Assembly: GCA_037951105.1 (NCBI GenBank)
Contig: JBAMJV010008401.1
Location: forward strand, 27,511 to 91,510
Length of the DNA: 64,000 nt
Source of the DNA: Echinarachnius parma
Taxonomy: Eukaryota; Echinodermata; Echinoidea; Clypeasteroida; Echinarachniidae
Direction: 5' to 3'
Both the position numbers and the translations under genes were made by a program. The notes under the pieces are model-generated. The model was not told the DNA's origin and ran no database searches. It worked only from the letters and a program-made list of their open reading frames with translations. Positions 11,600 through 22,239 of this stretch are shown one piece after another (position 1 is the stretch's first letter; every line of letters starts with the position of its first letter).

Positions 11600-12080
11600 C
11601 ATATGGTACATGAAGATGTATACACACATTATTTCAGTTCAGTCATTTGTATTTTGATCCTAGACCAATATTGCTTCAAAGATAACAAGTGGAGTAAAGA
11701 CATACTCACAAATCACATTAGCCTACAATTCCTTCTCATAATTGCTTTTCATTTCACAATTGAACACTTTGAGCTAATCTTGTTTCCATCATGGTGAATG
11801 TTTTCTCTTTGAAAGAAAGTTCTGCTCATTCTTTTCCATCTCAATCAACTCTGATCATTAGATTACCTCTCCTGCAGCTACATGTAATTTCAGCTCATCA
11901 ATTGACAATTGTACCATTATTATCACAAATCGCAACTCCTTAAATGACATATTTTCTTGTCTCTGTGGTTAGTAATTTATTGTCCTTTTGAAGAACCTCC
12001 ACCATTCATTAACCAAATAGTCATGGCACATTTATGTCTTTCTTTGGAAGATATTACAACTTATGATTCCATAATTATTT
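11600..12080. other. AT-rich spacer, no feature seen
   Basis: No gene, repeat boundary or RNA could be supported in this stretch downstream of CZIB. Confidence 0.4.
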
Positions 12081-13248
12081 CCCCTTTTCACAAGAAAGTT
12101 TTCGTCTAAAAGATATTTCTCATTTTTATCAGCTGGATGCAAGTTTTCCTTTTGAAGAAATGACAACAGATACTTGTTAACACCAACTAGGGACTGATGT
12201 ACGGTCACATCTCAATGAACTAGCTCTCGAGTCCAGAGATCACTTTCTTTGGAAGAAATTAGACAATATACTTTTACTTGTGTGATGAAAGTTTTCCTTG
12301 TGAAGAAATGACAGCAGATATTTGTAAACACCAACTGGGGACTGATGTATGGTCACATCTTAATGAACTAGCTCTTGAGTTCAGACATCACTTTCTTTGG
12401 AAGAAATAACACAATCAATTTTTACTCGCTAGATGAAAGTTTTTCATTTGAAGATATTTTTTTGCTCAATGTTTGAAAGTTTTTCTTGTGAAGAAATGAC
12501 AGCAGATACTTGTAACACACATCTGGGGACTGCTGTAAATGGTCACATCTTGATGAACTGGCTCTTGGGTTCAGACATCACTTTCTTTGGAAGAAATTAC
12601 ACAATATATTTATACTTGCTGGATGAAAGTTTTTCTTTTGAACAAATTTCAAATTTGTATAAGCTTATAACAGTTTTCCTTCTGAAGAAATGACAGCAGA
12701 TCTATATAATTTTACAGGATGTGAGTGTTTTCTGGTCACACCTTGATAAATAGGCTCTTGAGTTCAGAGGTGACGGTCTTCGAAAAGAAATTTCATAATA
12801 TTTGACTTGCTGGATCAAAGTTCTTCTCCTAATATTTTAACTCGCTGGATCAAAGTTTTTCTCTTGAAGCAATTTCACAATATTTGTACTTGCTGGAAGG
12901 AAAGTTTTTCTTGTGAAGAAACGATGGCATCTATCATTTTACAAAGTCTAGGAACTGTTTTCTGGTCGTCGCACCTTGATGAACTAGCTCTGGAGTCCAG
13001 AGATAACTTTCTTTGGAAGAAATTACACAATATATTTTATACTTGTGTGATAAAAGTTTTTCTTGTGAATAAATAACAGCATCTGGGATACTGGGGACTG
13101 TTCTCTGGTCAGACCTTGATGAACTGGCTCCTGAGTTCAGAGATGACCACAGCCTCACCCTTCCTCTCATAATAGTGGTCAGACCTTGATGAACTGGCTC
13201 CTGAGTTCAGAGATGACAACAGCCTCACCCTTCCTCTCATCATAGTGG
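12080..13248 (-). repeat. Array of decayed copies of the CZIB last exon
   Basis: The end of CZIB's last exon (plus-strand phrase CCTTGATGAACTGGCTCCTG) is repeated downstream of the stop. Two near-perfect 70-bp copies start at 13108 and 13178, in series with the real one at 13248. Five or more diverged copies lie near 12195, 12345, 12540, 12735 and 12965 (for example TGATGAACTAGCTCTGGAGT followed by CTTTCTTTGGAAGAAAT). Divergence rises with distance from the gene. The copies would sit in the 3' UTR or 3' flank. Confidence 0.75.
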
Positions 13249-13901
13249 TCAGACCTTGATGAACTGGCTCCTGAGTTCAGAGATGACCACAGCCTCACCC
13301 TTCCTCTCATCATAGTCTGCCCAATCCTGTAAAGTAAAAGAAAATGGAAAGAGATATTCGGTAATAATAATTGATATCAAATAACTTGAAAACAGGTATT
13401 CATGCTCATTGGCATTGGTGAACAATGGCATTGCTGAAGTTTGGTGCCCCCCAAAGGTAACCAATACTCATAAATATATATGTTTACTATTAAGCATTGT
13501 TAACAAAGATCGCAGGTTCGATATGAAAATCTTTATTTCCGTAATACAGCTTGAGAATTGATAAAAGAAATTCAAAATATATATTCAGGCTTTGTCAAAA
13601 CAAATTGTAATAATCATTGAAACCATTTAAATTGCATTCTTTCAAGCAAAACAAGAACTATACGGTGGAACCTTGTTATAGAGAGCTCTATATATAGCAA
13701 AACTCTCTTATAACAGGGTAAATTTGCTAGTCCACACTTTTTATTCATTACATTTTTTCACTGATATAACAAGATCACTGTAATATAACAAGGTCATTTT
13801 CATGGTCCCAAGGTATTCATTCCAAAAAGGTTGGAATGTAATTTGCATTTCTTGCCATCATAATTCAAGGTCATCTTTTAAAAGAGATTTCTTGTCACTA
13901 T

Positions 13902-13947
<46 letters not shown>

Positions 13948-15814
13948 ATTGATGAGGATGATGTTGGTAGTGGTGATGGTGATGCTTCACAGCACTTGTG
14001 TGCCATAGAAAGGTGCCTGTGACTCCAAGCATTAATGTATTTATAGTTATATCAGATTAAAGTTGAAAACTTGATATGAAATTAATCTTACGTCTGATTG
14101 AAGGTCAATTTCAGCAAACTTGGTTGTGGTGTCAACTCCCTCAGCCTGGAACCCCGCCTGAAATACAACATTATAGATCAGAAGAAATTGAAATTAAAAT
14201 TGAAAATCAAACAGTTTTGAGTAATTTGCTTTCTTTCAGTCTAGATATTACATTTAATTGAGTATTGGGAGAGTAACATAGAAGTAATCTTCTATGGTAC
14301 ACAGTGAGTGAGCGTGCGCCGCGCTGCGAGTTGTTGCTACTCTCTTTATGTAGGTACTCTTAAGTATTGATACCTTACAAAATGCTCAATAGTGAGCTCT
14401 TTCTACTATTACTTACCCTGAAAGAAAACTCCACAGGCTCCATACCTCTGCAGTCGAAGGCCACTATCGTCTGGAATTGGTTGTTCTTGTCTATCGAGTA
14501 GGGCTTGAGGAAGTCTTTCAGGATATCTGTGGATAATCAGCCAGTGAACATTCATTTTATTGGGGCAAGTAGAAAAACTTTTCTACTTTACTAACACATT
14601 TCTACTCAAAAACAATTTGGACTCGTCGAAAAACAGCTTTTTTTTGCGGACAATGGCAATAATCCCTGTATTTAAAGGGACTTAGTAACATTGTCCAAAT
14701 CCTCAAAATAAAATTTTCACTCTAGTGGTTCCCTCATACCTTGTTGTATTCGTATTAACAATAAAATCATGGGACAGGTTTCGGTTTTTAAAATTTCTCT
14801 TTCGTTACAAAGATATGTACGATCGAAGTATTCAGATAAGGAAAACTCCGGGCGAGTTTTTCTTCTGTGTACAAAGTGAGTGCAGTGAGTTATTGAATAT
14901 CACTTTGCATTTTTGCTCATTGCTTGGCCATGCAATGTCCATGTGACTTGAAATTTTCACACAATACCCTGTGGACACAATACCCTGTGAGATAACAATA
15001 ATATACATTGCATCAACCATTCATCACTTTTTGCACAAAGTTACTAGATCCCTTTAAAGTGTAGACTTACTATAGATAGATAGATAGATAGATAGATAAA
15101 TGGTTTTATTCATATAACTGCACATCGTAGCCCGAAAGCTAAATTGTATACAATTTTACAATCAAATAAATCATATAAAGCATAAGATACCATTACAAAA
15201 TACAATTACATAATAACAATAAAGTACATATTATAAAGACAAATAATACATCCATTACACTGAAATAATCGGAAACGTTAGCATAAAAAGATAAAAAGTC
15301 ATGGTACTACTATAAAATCATTTAAAGTGGATAATGAATCTGGCATTTGAGTAATTACTTGGAGTTGATATTTATGTTAAATAGCATCACGATTATCGAA
15401 TATTGCAACAAAATTAATAGAGTAACGAATAAGTAATTCATGAACTCATGTTCACTATATGTTCACTATGTTCACAATCACTGTGTGAGATCATTACTAC
15501 ATGTATAGTAGATCATTACTAATTAGACATATTATATTAACAAATGTGACCAGTAGTCAGTACTATTGATTTGATTTTTAACCTGTTCAGGACCAGTCCC
15601 AAAAATACTTGGGTCTATGGAGAATACATGTTTTAGCAAAATCAATCAGTCCTGAACGAGATAAGTACAAAACATCAACATTTTCTTGAACCGTAGATAT
15701 TTATCACATATTTATCATACTTAGCCTACCTATTGAGTTTTCTCTGTGGCAGAGTTTGCATTTTGCCACCATACTGGCATGACCTCTCCCTCCCTTCAAA
15801 GGACATTGTTCCTG

Positions 15815-15845
<31 letters not shown>

Positions 15846-17571
15846 AGTGATCAAGACATTTCAGGATATTCAGTTATTTATTTATTCCCCACTCATGTGA
15901 TGGATTGCCTTTTTTTTCAAAGGGGTCCCAGCCAAGATAAAATTACAAACACAATCAGAATTAACAAGGTATACTATTACACAACAACATCAATTGGGAG
16001 CAAATATACAAACATCTTTACATGGGTCGATCAATGAAGAGCCCTTTTCAAGGCACACCATTTCCACATCAATAGTAAAAATAAAAATTAAAGATTGTAG
16101 ATTCTGTGTCAAATTCATCATACAATTAACCCTTCAATTAAATGCAGGCCTTGACATTATAGCACAGGCCCGCTGGCTTCATACCACCAAATTTAATCCA
16201 AATTTTACTTGTCTGAATGGGGAAACAAATGGTATGAAAATAATTCTTCATTTTTAGAAACCACCAGATGAAGATTTTGGTCCACTAAAACTTGAGTAAA
16301 GTACACCTGATTAGTTGATTTTACTTGCCCAATTGGGGAACATGAAAATAAAAAGATGAATTTCTATCCTTGAATTATGATTTTAATTGAAATACTCACT
16401 GTTAATGTGACATACTGCCAAGCATCAGTCACCTCATTGCAACTGTTGCATTTCAACTGTAAGAAAGGAACACACATTTGGTAATTTTACTGGTATATAT
16501 GACTCATGAGTTTGTTGTAAAGGAATAATTTAGTTAAACAAATAAACAAATACATTATAAATCAACCACTATCTTACACTTTTAGTTTTACTATATTATT
16601 ATTAAAGGGAAAGTTGAGTTTTGGTAGAGAGGGCGCTAGACTACTTAATTGGTTTGTGAGGTAATGAAAAACTGAGTGTAAAATTTGAAAGAGCATAATA
16701 TTTAAACAATAAAATCATCTTTGTTTGATCAAAATCGGTTCAGAAACGGCTGAAATATCCATAAATATAACAATTTGTAATAAACCCGGGGCCCGGGTTT
16801 ATTAGAGAATTTTGAACCAGCCGTTAAAAATTCAAAAAAATGCTTCCTCTTTTCAAAAAAGTTACAAAATAGGTATTTAAATAGTTATTGGTTATTTCTC
16901 TATCTAATCACTATTTCAACAAAGCATCACATGCACAATATTTTATTCAAAATGGTTGAAACCGATGAGTGTTTAGAGAGCGCCCTCTTACGTTTTAACG
17001 GCTCTTTTTGAATGATAACATGATCTTTACTACGTCATTTGTAATTTTGTGTTCCTTTCTAGTTATAACTATTAGTTTGTAATGTAATGATGCAGGTTTT
17101 GGTTACTAAAATTCCGTTTCACTAAAACTGTACTCTCCTTACCAGAACTCAACTATCCCTTTAAGACAAGACCCCCTAAATTAACATGTTATGAAATTGT
17201 TGTCAACACTATATTAGTTATTGATTGCCCGGCCCCGGGCAATAGACTAGAGCAAGTGCGATATATACTGTGACAAATCTATTTTAAGAAATAAAAACAT
17301 ATAACAACAATATACATTCATGATAATTAAAAAAGATGATCAGACATGTGACTGAGATAGCTCAAAGTCAAACCAAGGCCAAGCCTCAGCTCAGGTAAAT
17401 CAACGATTACCAATTGATTTCAATGGGTAATTTTTAATTGGTAATTTTCAATTGGTAATTCTGATTACCAATTGAATTCAATTGTTTTGGTAATATAAGT
17501 CAATGGGAATTTCACCCTGGGTTAGTCTTTAGAACTGTGACTACATGTGAGTTTGCCTCCAACAATTTGCA

Positions 17572-17602
<31 letters not shown>

Positions 17603-17946
17603 CTAGATGATGGATGTCATGAATTGCACCCCCAACACCCAAAAACAACAAGAACAAGAAGTCAACGTCAATGCCAATGGATGTTGCGCAATCACGAGAT
17701 CCGACCGAAAACCCCGTTAATGAAATGTCCAATTGGATGACAACGTTACCTTCAGATACCACCGAAAATCCTCCCCGTCCGGAGCGAGGTTGGTGACATT
17801 CTCCAGGTTAGCACTGATCTGAAGCCCGAGACGCTGCAAAAATAAAGACAATTCAAGTTTATGTTATTGACCAAAATATAAGGAGAAATCATCACCAATA
17901 AGATACACATATCAAGCAGAAAGAAGGGTTTCGAACTTACCACCAT
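13249..17946 (-). CDS. CZIB: CXXC motif-containing zinc-binding protein (C1orf123/CZIB family), complete, 7 exons
   Basis: Exons (plus coordinates, transcription right to left): 17946-17941, 17833-17750, 16456-16400, 15811-15730, 14526-14417, 14157-14092, 13326-13249. All introns have GT-AG sites and phases agree. They sum to 483 nt, or 160 aa plus stop, the usual length of this family. The protein begins MVRLGLQISANLENVTNL and contains GEDFRWYLK, then the zinc-binding pairs CNSC (exon 3) and CKLC (exon 4) around LKGGRGHASMV. FDCRGMEPVEF and AGFQAEGV follow, and it ends DWADYDERKGEAVVISEL. This matches the DUF866/CZIB fold, a small zinc-binding protein of poorly known cellular role. The start is the only ATG upstream of the exon 1 donor that gives the conserved N-terminus. 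Its last exon is tandemly echoed downstream. It is head-to-head with the ZIP transporter gene. Confidence 0.93.
13663..13815. mobile_element. P2-family MITE copy in CZIB intron 6
   Basis: It begins CGGTGGAACCTTGTTATAG after TA and carries internal ATAACAGGG and ATAACAAGG motifs. The right end is diverged, so the boundary is approximate. Confidence 0.55.
13902..13947 (+). repeat. (GAT)n microsatellite
   Basis: About 14 uninterrupted GAT units in CZIB intron 6. Confidence 0.95.
14676..15053. mobile_element. P5 MITE copy in CZIB intron 4, TTAA flanks
   Basis: TTAA at 14672-14675 and 15054-15057 flanks inverted ends AGGGACTTAGTAACATTG and AAGTTACTAGATCCCT. It is the same family as 9188-9506. 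Confidence 0.75.
15070..15330 (-). mobile_element. (GATA)n-tailed retroelement fragment
   Basis: Seven GATA units (15072-15100) are followed by AAATGGTTTTATTCATATAA and GCCCGAAAGCTAAATTGTA. Read on the minus strand this is a 3' end closing in a tetranucleotide tail, typical of a non-LTR retroelement 3' fragment. The family is not identified and the left boundary is uncertain. Confidence 0.45.
15592..15660. mobile_element. Short CCYGTTCAGGAC MITE (family P3)
   Basis: It starts CCTGTTCAGGACCAGTCCC after TTAA and ends AATCAGTCCTGAACG. The right TTAA is mutated. It is about 70 bp and palindromic. Other copies are at 25205, 39431 and 52141. Confidence 0.65.
15818..15845 (+). repeat. Poly(A) tract next to CZIB exon 4
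   Basis: A run of about 28 A lies just upstream (in transcription) of the exon 4 acceptor. On the coding strand it is a long poly(T) polypyrimidine tract. Confidence 0.9.
16606..17160. mobile_element. AGGGAAAGTTGAGTT MITE (family P8), TTAA flanks, in CZIB intron 2
   Basis: TTAA at 16602-16605 and 17161-17164. Inverted ends are AGGGAAAGTTGAGTTTTGG and CCAGAACTCAACTATCCCT. It is 555 bp, with no open frame. Confidence 0.75.
17573..17601 (+). repeat. Poly(C) tract
   Basis: About 29 C in a row in CZIB intron 2. The length is unreliable in any assembly. Confidence 0.9.
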
Positions 17947-18290
17947 CCTGTCATAGTGTCATCAGCATTCAAGGGTCAAGATTCAATTTCGTGACACACA
18001 TACACCGGTCGTAACGTGCCACGCCCCTAAAAATCGTATGTCATATGGGTCAATGAAATATTACCCCATTTCACTTTTGGGGACTAGGTTTTCATACTAA
18101 TGGAAAATAAACGCATTTCTGTATTCTTATAATACTACTTTGTAATATGACATTACTTTTCAGAGAAACAGTTGCTTTGTGTAACACAAAATAATTGTAA
18201 CGTGTGGTTGAAATTTTACTGAAAACTTAATAGGAGTTTGCACCCCCGGATTTAAAGGGCTTAATTTACTTCCGGGGTTTATACGCGTCG
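17947..18290. promoter_or_regulatory. Divergent promoter interval between CZIB and the ZIP transporter
   Basis: The CZIB start codon (17946, minus) and the first noncoding exon of the ZIP gene (from about 18290, plus) lie back to back with roughly 350 bp between them. The interval contains CCACGCCCC (KLF/Sp-like, near 18020) and one TGCACCC (18239-18245), which fits the metal-response core TGCRCNC. No TATA box stands out. Transcription starts cannot be placed from sequence alone. Confidence 0.5.
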
Positions 18291-18514
18291 GTGTTTACGT
18301 TCTGCTCGACGCGTATTCCACCGGCGAAGGCTCCAGCAGGAACGATCAGACACGCGACGGATTGCTACGCCGGTGGGCCTGGCGTGTGGTGCCGAATAGT
18401 TACGCTCGAATCCTCTCACAAAGCAGCTGAGCTGTTCGTGCATGTGAATTTGGAGTTCTATTTGAAGCAGGAAAATATACAACTTGAGAACAAATAATAC
18501 TATAGTTGAAAGAG
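18290..18514 (+). other. 5' noncoding exon of the ZIP transporter gene
   Basis: GC-richer sequence ends at the donor GAG|GTGAGA (after 18514). It pairs with the acceptor TTTGCAG|ACC before 18850. It contains an upstream open frame (ATG 18291 to stop 18497, 68 codons) that could reduce translation of the main frame if included in the mRNA. The 5' limit is a guess. Confidence 0.55.
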
Positions 18515-18889
18515 GTGAGAAGGCAATATTTTAAACTTAGACGTAAATGCTAAGTGATTCAATTAAATTTGATTGATTTTATTGATTAAATTCATTTTTT
18601 GCACAAAAAATGCCAAAATAAAAAAGGTTCCACTGGAACTGGAAGTTCCAGTAATTTTTGTGCCTAAAATTGTAAGAAAAGAACGAAATGATCATATAAC
18701 TTGACCAGTGTTTGCAGTAAATGTATTTAATTCAAGGTGATATTATTTCAAAACTAAGACTGAGTTAACGTTAATTGTGTTCTGTTACAATTAAGAACTA
18801 TTTTATTTTTGTTCTAATACTCTAAATCTATTCACCATCTTATTTGCAGACCTTATCCTTTTGTCTGGCGCAATGCACAACTCGTCGCA

Positions 18890-19966
18890 ATGGAAGGCAA
18901 CATCAAGATCCTACTGGCGGTGTGCATGTTCGTTGTCTTTCTCGTCACGCTCTGCGGCGCACTGCTTCCCCTAAAGGTCTTTGGGCGGAGAAGCGGTCAA
19001 TCCACCGAACAACTACGGCGATCAGAGAAGATCCGTAGCCTCTGCAACTGCCTGGCTGGTGGCGTCTTCTTGGCTACTTGCTTCCTTGGGTTGCTTCCAT
19101 CCGCGAGGAAAAAGTTTGAGGAGGTTTTCGCCAGCAGCGGATACGAGACGGATTACCCCGTCACGGAGGCCGTCGTCATCGCTGGTTTCTTCCTCATCCT
19201 GATCCTGGAGCAAGCCATCTCGGCGGCGCAGCGGAGGAAAGCCGAGCAGACGAGCGTGGCGTATGTGCCCCTGCAGCAGTCAGAAACGGACTTCAGTCAC
19301 GATGACTCCGAAAGACACAGCATGGAGTTGGACATTGACGGTGATGACGAGGATGAAGTCATCTTTTCCTCACCGTCATTAGCAAAGTCAAAAGAAGATG
19401 CGGGCCGTAGAAACGGACAAGTAAAGAGCGGACACGCTCATCTATCCAGTCATTCCAACTCTAACCACTCCCATGGCAACCACAGTGGTCACAGTCACTA
19501 TGGAAACCTCGGTGAATCAAACTTCCTTCACTCTTTAATCCTACTTCTCGCATTATCGGTGCACTCCATTTTCGAAGGCATGGCGCTAGGTCTGCAGGAG
19601 GACATCAAACAAATTGTGTATCTTCTCGTTGCCATGGTAGCACACGAGAGCCTTGCTGCCTTCGCCCTTGGTGCTAGTCTTCTGAAGAGCGATGTCCAAC
19701 TATTTGCCTTTGTCACGTACGGTATTATCTTCTCCAGTATGATCCCGATCGGTACGGCCATTGGTCTGGGGATCCAGTCGAACCCTGGTTTTGCCGCTGA
19801 GGTGTGCTCGGCCATTATGCAGGCTCTTGCAGCTGGGATCTTCATCTTTGTCACATTCTTTGAAATACTGAACCATGAATTTGAGAATGCGAGCCACATG
19901 GGTCTGAAGCTTTTGTGCACGATTACTGGATACGTGGCTTTGGCACTGTTGGAGATTGTTGGATGA
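18890..19966 (+). CDS. SLC39A1-like: ZIP-family zinc/iron transporter (SLC39A1/2/3-like), complete, 358 aa in one coding exon
   Basis: This is a membrane importer of Zn2+ (ZIP subfamily II). Predicted membrane segments lie at about residues 5-27, 50-70, 92-112, 213-235, 241-265, 271-294, 303-325 and 338-356. The long cytoplasmic loop between TM3 and TM4 (113-212) is acidic (DGDDEDE near 150-156) and then His-rich (HxHxxSH runs, 182-203), as expected for metal handling. The signature HSIFEGMALGLQ (H225) lies in TM4 and HES (H252, E253) in TM5; these are the transport-site residues of the family. The coding exon starts at 18850 after TTTGCAG. The start chosen (GCAATGG context) gives a full TM1. 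A 17-nt upstream ATG (18873) opens a short overlapping frame. Which of ZIP1, 2 or 3 it matches cannot be settled by eye. Confidence 0.93.
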   Translation: MEGNIKILLAVCMFVVFLVTLCGALLPLKVFGRRSGQSTEQLRRSEKIRSLCNCLAGGVFLATCFLGLLPSARKKFEEVFASSGYETDYPVTEAVVIAGFFLILILEQAISAAQRRKAEQTSVAYVPLQQSETDFSHDDSERHSMELDIDGDDEDEVIFSSPSLAKSKEDAGRRNGQVKSGHAHLSSHSNSNHSHGNHSGHSHYGNLGESNFLHSLILLLALSVHSIFEGMALGLQEDIKQIVYLLVAMVAHESLAAFALGASLLKSDVQLFAFVTYGIIFSSMIPIGTAIGLGIQSNPGFAAEVCSAIMQALAAGIFIFVTFFEILNHEFENASHMGLKLLCTITGYVALALLEIVG

Positions 19967-21182
19967 AATACATCTCAGAATGATCTCTAAGTTATAAATT
20001 TTGTATCATTATCGTGTTATTTATCTGTGAAAACTGAAAATCTATTTCACAAACCTGAATTATGAGGATCTGCATGGGTACCATGAAAATTTATCAGATT
20101 ATTTCAGGGTAAAAAAAAAAGACAAACAAATACAGACCTCTAGACACTTACCTGCAAAATTATATAAAGAGGGCTTCAGAGTGTATCAGAGCTCATTGTT
20201 ACAAGGTTTTACTTTTAAATATGTATGCCGTCTGCCTTACAGTTACATTCTCTTCATGTATCCTCTCCTTCTTTTAGATCCACGGGGGTGTTTCACATAG
20301 ATCCTTTAAGTTGAACTTAACTCTTAGTTGGACTTAAAAAGTATGGTAAGCCATTTGTAGACCTGGAACAAAATATACTCAAAAGCAAAAATGCAAGTAT
20401 TTTAGACTTTTCATGAATTTTAAATGAGGAACAATTCTTTTTGATAATAGAAAAATACTTATGAATTGAAACAACATTTAATGCCTTTTCAAAGGACTTT
20501 TAGAATTTGTAAACGAAAAAAACTAACGGCTTTCCGTACTTGCTAAGTCCAACTTAGAGTTAAGTTCATCTTTGTGAAACACCCCCAGGTGGTATGATTC
20601 TATTACAGGAGACAGAAGGTGACTTGTATGAAATCTATATTTTCCATCAAGAAAAAATAATAAATAAGTATTGTGGGAATCACTGTAGAACTGATGACAG
20701 TAAGAAAAACTTCACTAAAAATACCTCATAATTATTGTAGGGTTTACTTCAAAGTAGTATGTTTAATACACAGTCCTGCTTGCATTTAGACATTCATGAA
20801 TTAAACCAAATTTGTTTTCAATATTTGTTTTTACATTGATTTTGTACAAATTTGTTATCGTAAGCCCAAAATATAAATTTAAGTTAAATCATTTAGTTAT
20901 CAAAATGTTTAATTTGTATTTTTGTTACCGAGTATAATGTCAATTTGTTTAATTTTCATAAATATTGTACAACATACAGTATGTCTTATTCAAACATTTT
21001 AACCACCGCAGTTGCCTTTCTATACTTAATTTTGTATTTTGTTTTGTTTTTTACACCAGCCTGTATACATGTTTATTTGTTTTTTCTTTTTTTTATATAA
21101 CTGCCATTCAAGAATGCAATATTTTGTTGAATTTCATGTTGATTTTGGTGACAATTTAATTCTCTCCGAGGATTAGAATAAA
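19967..21182 (+). other. Probable 3' UTR of the ZIP gene
   Basis: No other gene is seen. AATAAA at 21177-21182 is a good poly(A) signal candidate; nearer AATAAA sites near 20660 are alternatives. It contains the palindromic MITE at 20284-20586. Confidence 0.5.
20284..20586. mobile_element. Palindromic GGGGTGTTTCACA MITE
   Basis: The left end GGGGTGTTTCACATAGATC, with TTAAGTTGAACTTAACTC inside, is mirrored at the right (AGAGTTAAGTTCATC, then TTTGTGAAACACCCC). The inverted repeat is about 50 bp with mismatches. A transcript through it would fold into a long hairpin. Confidence 0.75.
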
Positions 21183-21549
21183 TGAACATCATTATTATAG
21201 AAAGTAAAGAACATATTTTTGTCTTCAAAATGTGAGAAGCGTCAGAACTTTTTGAAAACTGTTAGTTTAAGACTGACACTGACAGTAATGTGCCTTTCAA
21301 TACCTTGTTCATAAGTACACACTTTGCATGACCATTTTTGTATTAAGTTATGATCAACAGTATCACATATTTTCTTAGTGTTAATGCTCGTTCCTGTCTA
21401 TAACCCCCTTTAACTTTGTGCGTCCTCCCGTTTGTTCACTCTTGCCTGTACCTGTTCCAACCTTCACTCTGCTTGTTTTATGTTTATAGTTCAATGTTTG
21501 GGTGTGTTACTCGTCAGTTTATAACCCAGAGCTCGCATGGAATCTCCTA

Positions 21550-21958
21550 GTATAGGTTTTCCCACTCAATTTTACACTTTTTTCAATCGAATTCATTCAG
21601 GGTCATTCAAATTCACGCATTACCGCGTAATCGTTGGTATCGGTCTTCAAAATTCCGAATAAGTGCGAGCGAATTCATGCATACGCATAAGCTTTCGTGA
21701 ATACACACAGAAGTTCATTTATGGGCACTCAAATTCGTGAATGTGCAGCCAACTGTCAACTGCCCTTTCGCGAATTTGAATGACCATTGATGAAAAGGTA
21801 TGCTCTTTATGCAAATTCACTTGCTCCTGCGTGATTTTGAACGACTATTTACGAATTCGAATGCTGCTTTGACACGGCGATCGCAAATCGCGCGAATTCG
21901 TTTGCTCCTATTATCAATTTGAATGACAACCGCGAAATTGAGCGGGAAAACCGGATAC
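21550..21958. mobile_element. TIR element with quasi-periodic ATTCAAATT/AATTTGAATG motifs
   Basis: The ends GTATAGGTTTTCCC and GGGAAAACCGGATAC are inverted and flanked by TA. The interior has about a dozen variants of ATTCAAATTC, GAATTCG and AATTTGAATG on both strands, roughly every 25-35 bp. A second region with the same style lies at about 28480-28880 (TATAGGTTTTCTC, then repeated CATTCAATTT and AAATTGAATG). The family is unknown to me. Confidence 0.6.
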
Positions 21959-22096
21959 TATCCATGCCCAGAGGAAGGATCTGCTAAATGTAGATCTGAC
22001 AAGTCTGCACCTTTTGACTTACATTTGTTTTTGCAGCAGCTTCAAAAGTGGACACAAATGGTCATATTGCAATTTGTAACTAAACTCTTAAATTAT

Positions 22097-22238
22097 ATTA
22101 GAACCTCGTTATACGAGATCATTGGGACCATGAAAATTACCTTGTTATACCAGGAATCTTGGGTAAAAAGAAATATAGATGTGGGACCAGCTATAAGATG
22201 GTTTTGTTGTAAGAGCTCCTTATAATGAGGTTCCACTG
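22097..22238. mobile_element. P2-family MITE
   Basis: The ends GAACCTCGTTATACGAG and TAATGAGGTTCCACTG (before TA) are inverted. Interior motifs are the same as at 10554. Confidence 0.65.
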
Positions 22239-22239
22239 T

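Noticed and set aside
13802-14008. Poly-Met open frame
   Set aside because: It is generated by the (GAT)n microsatellite in a CZIB intron.
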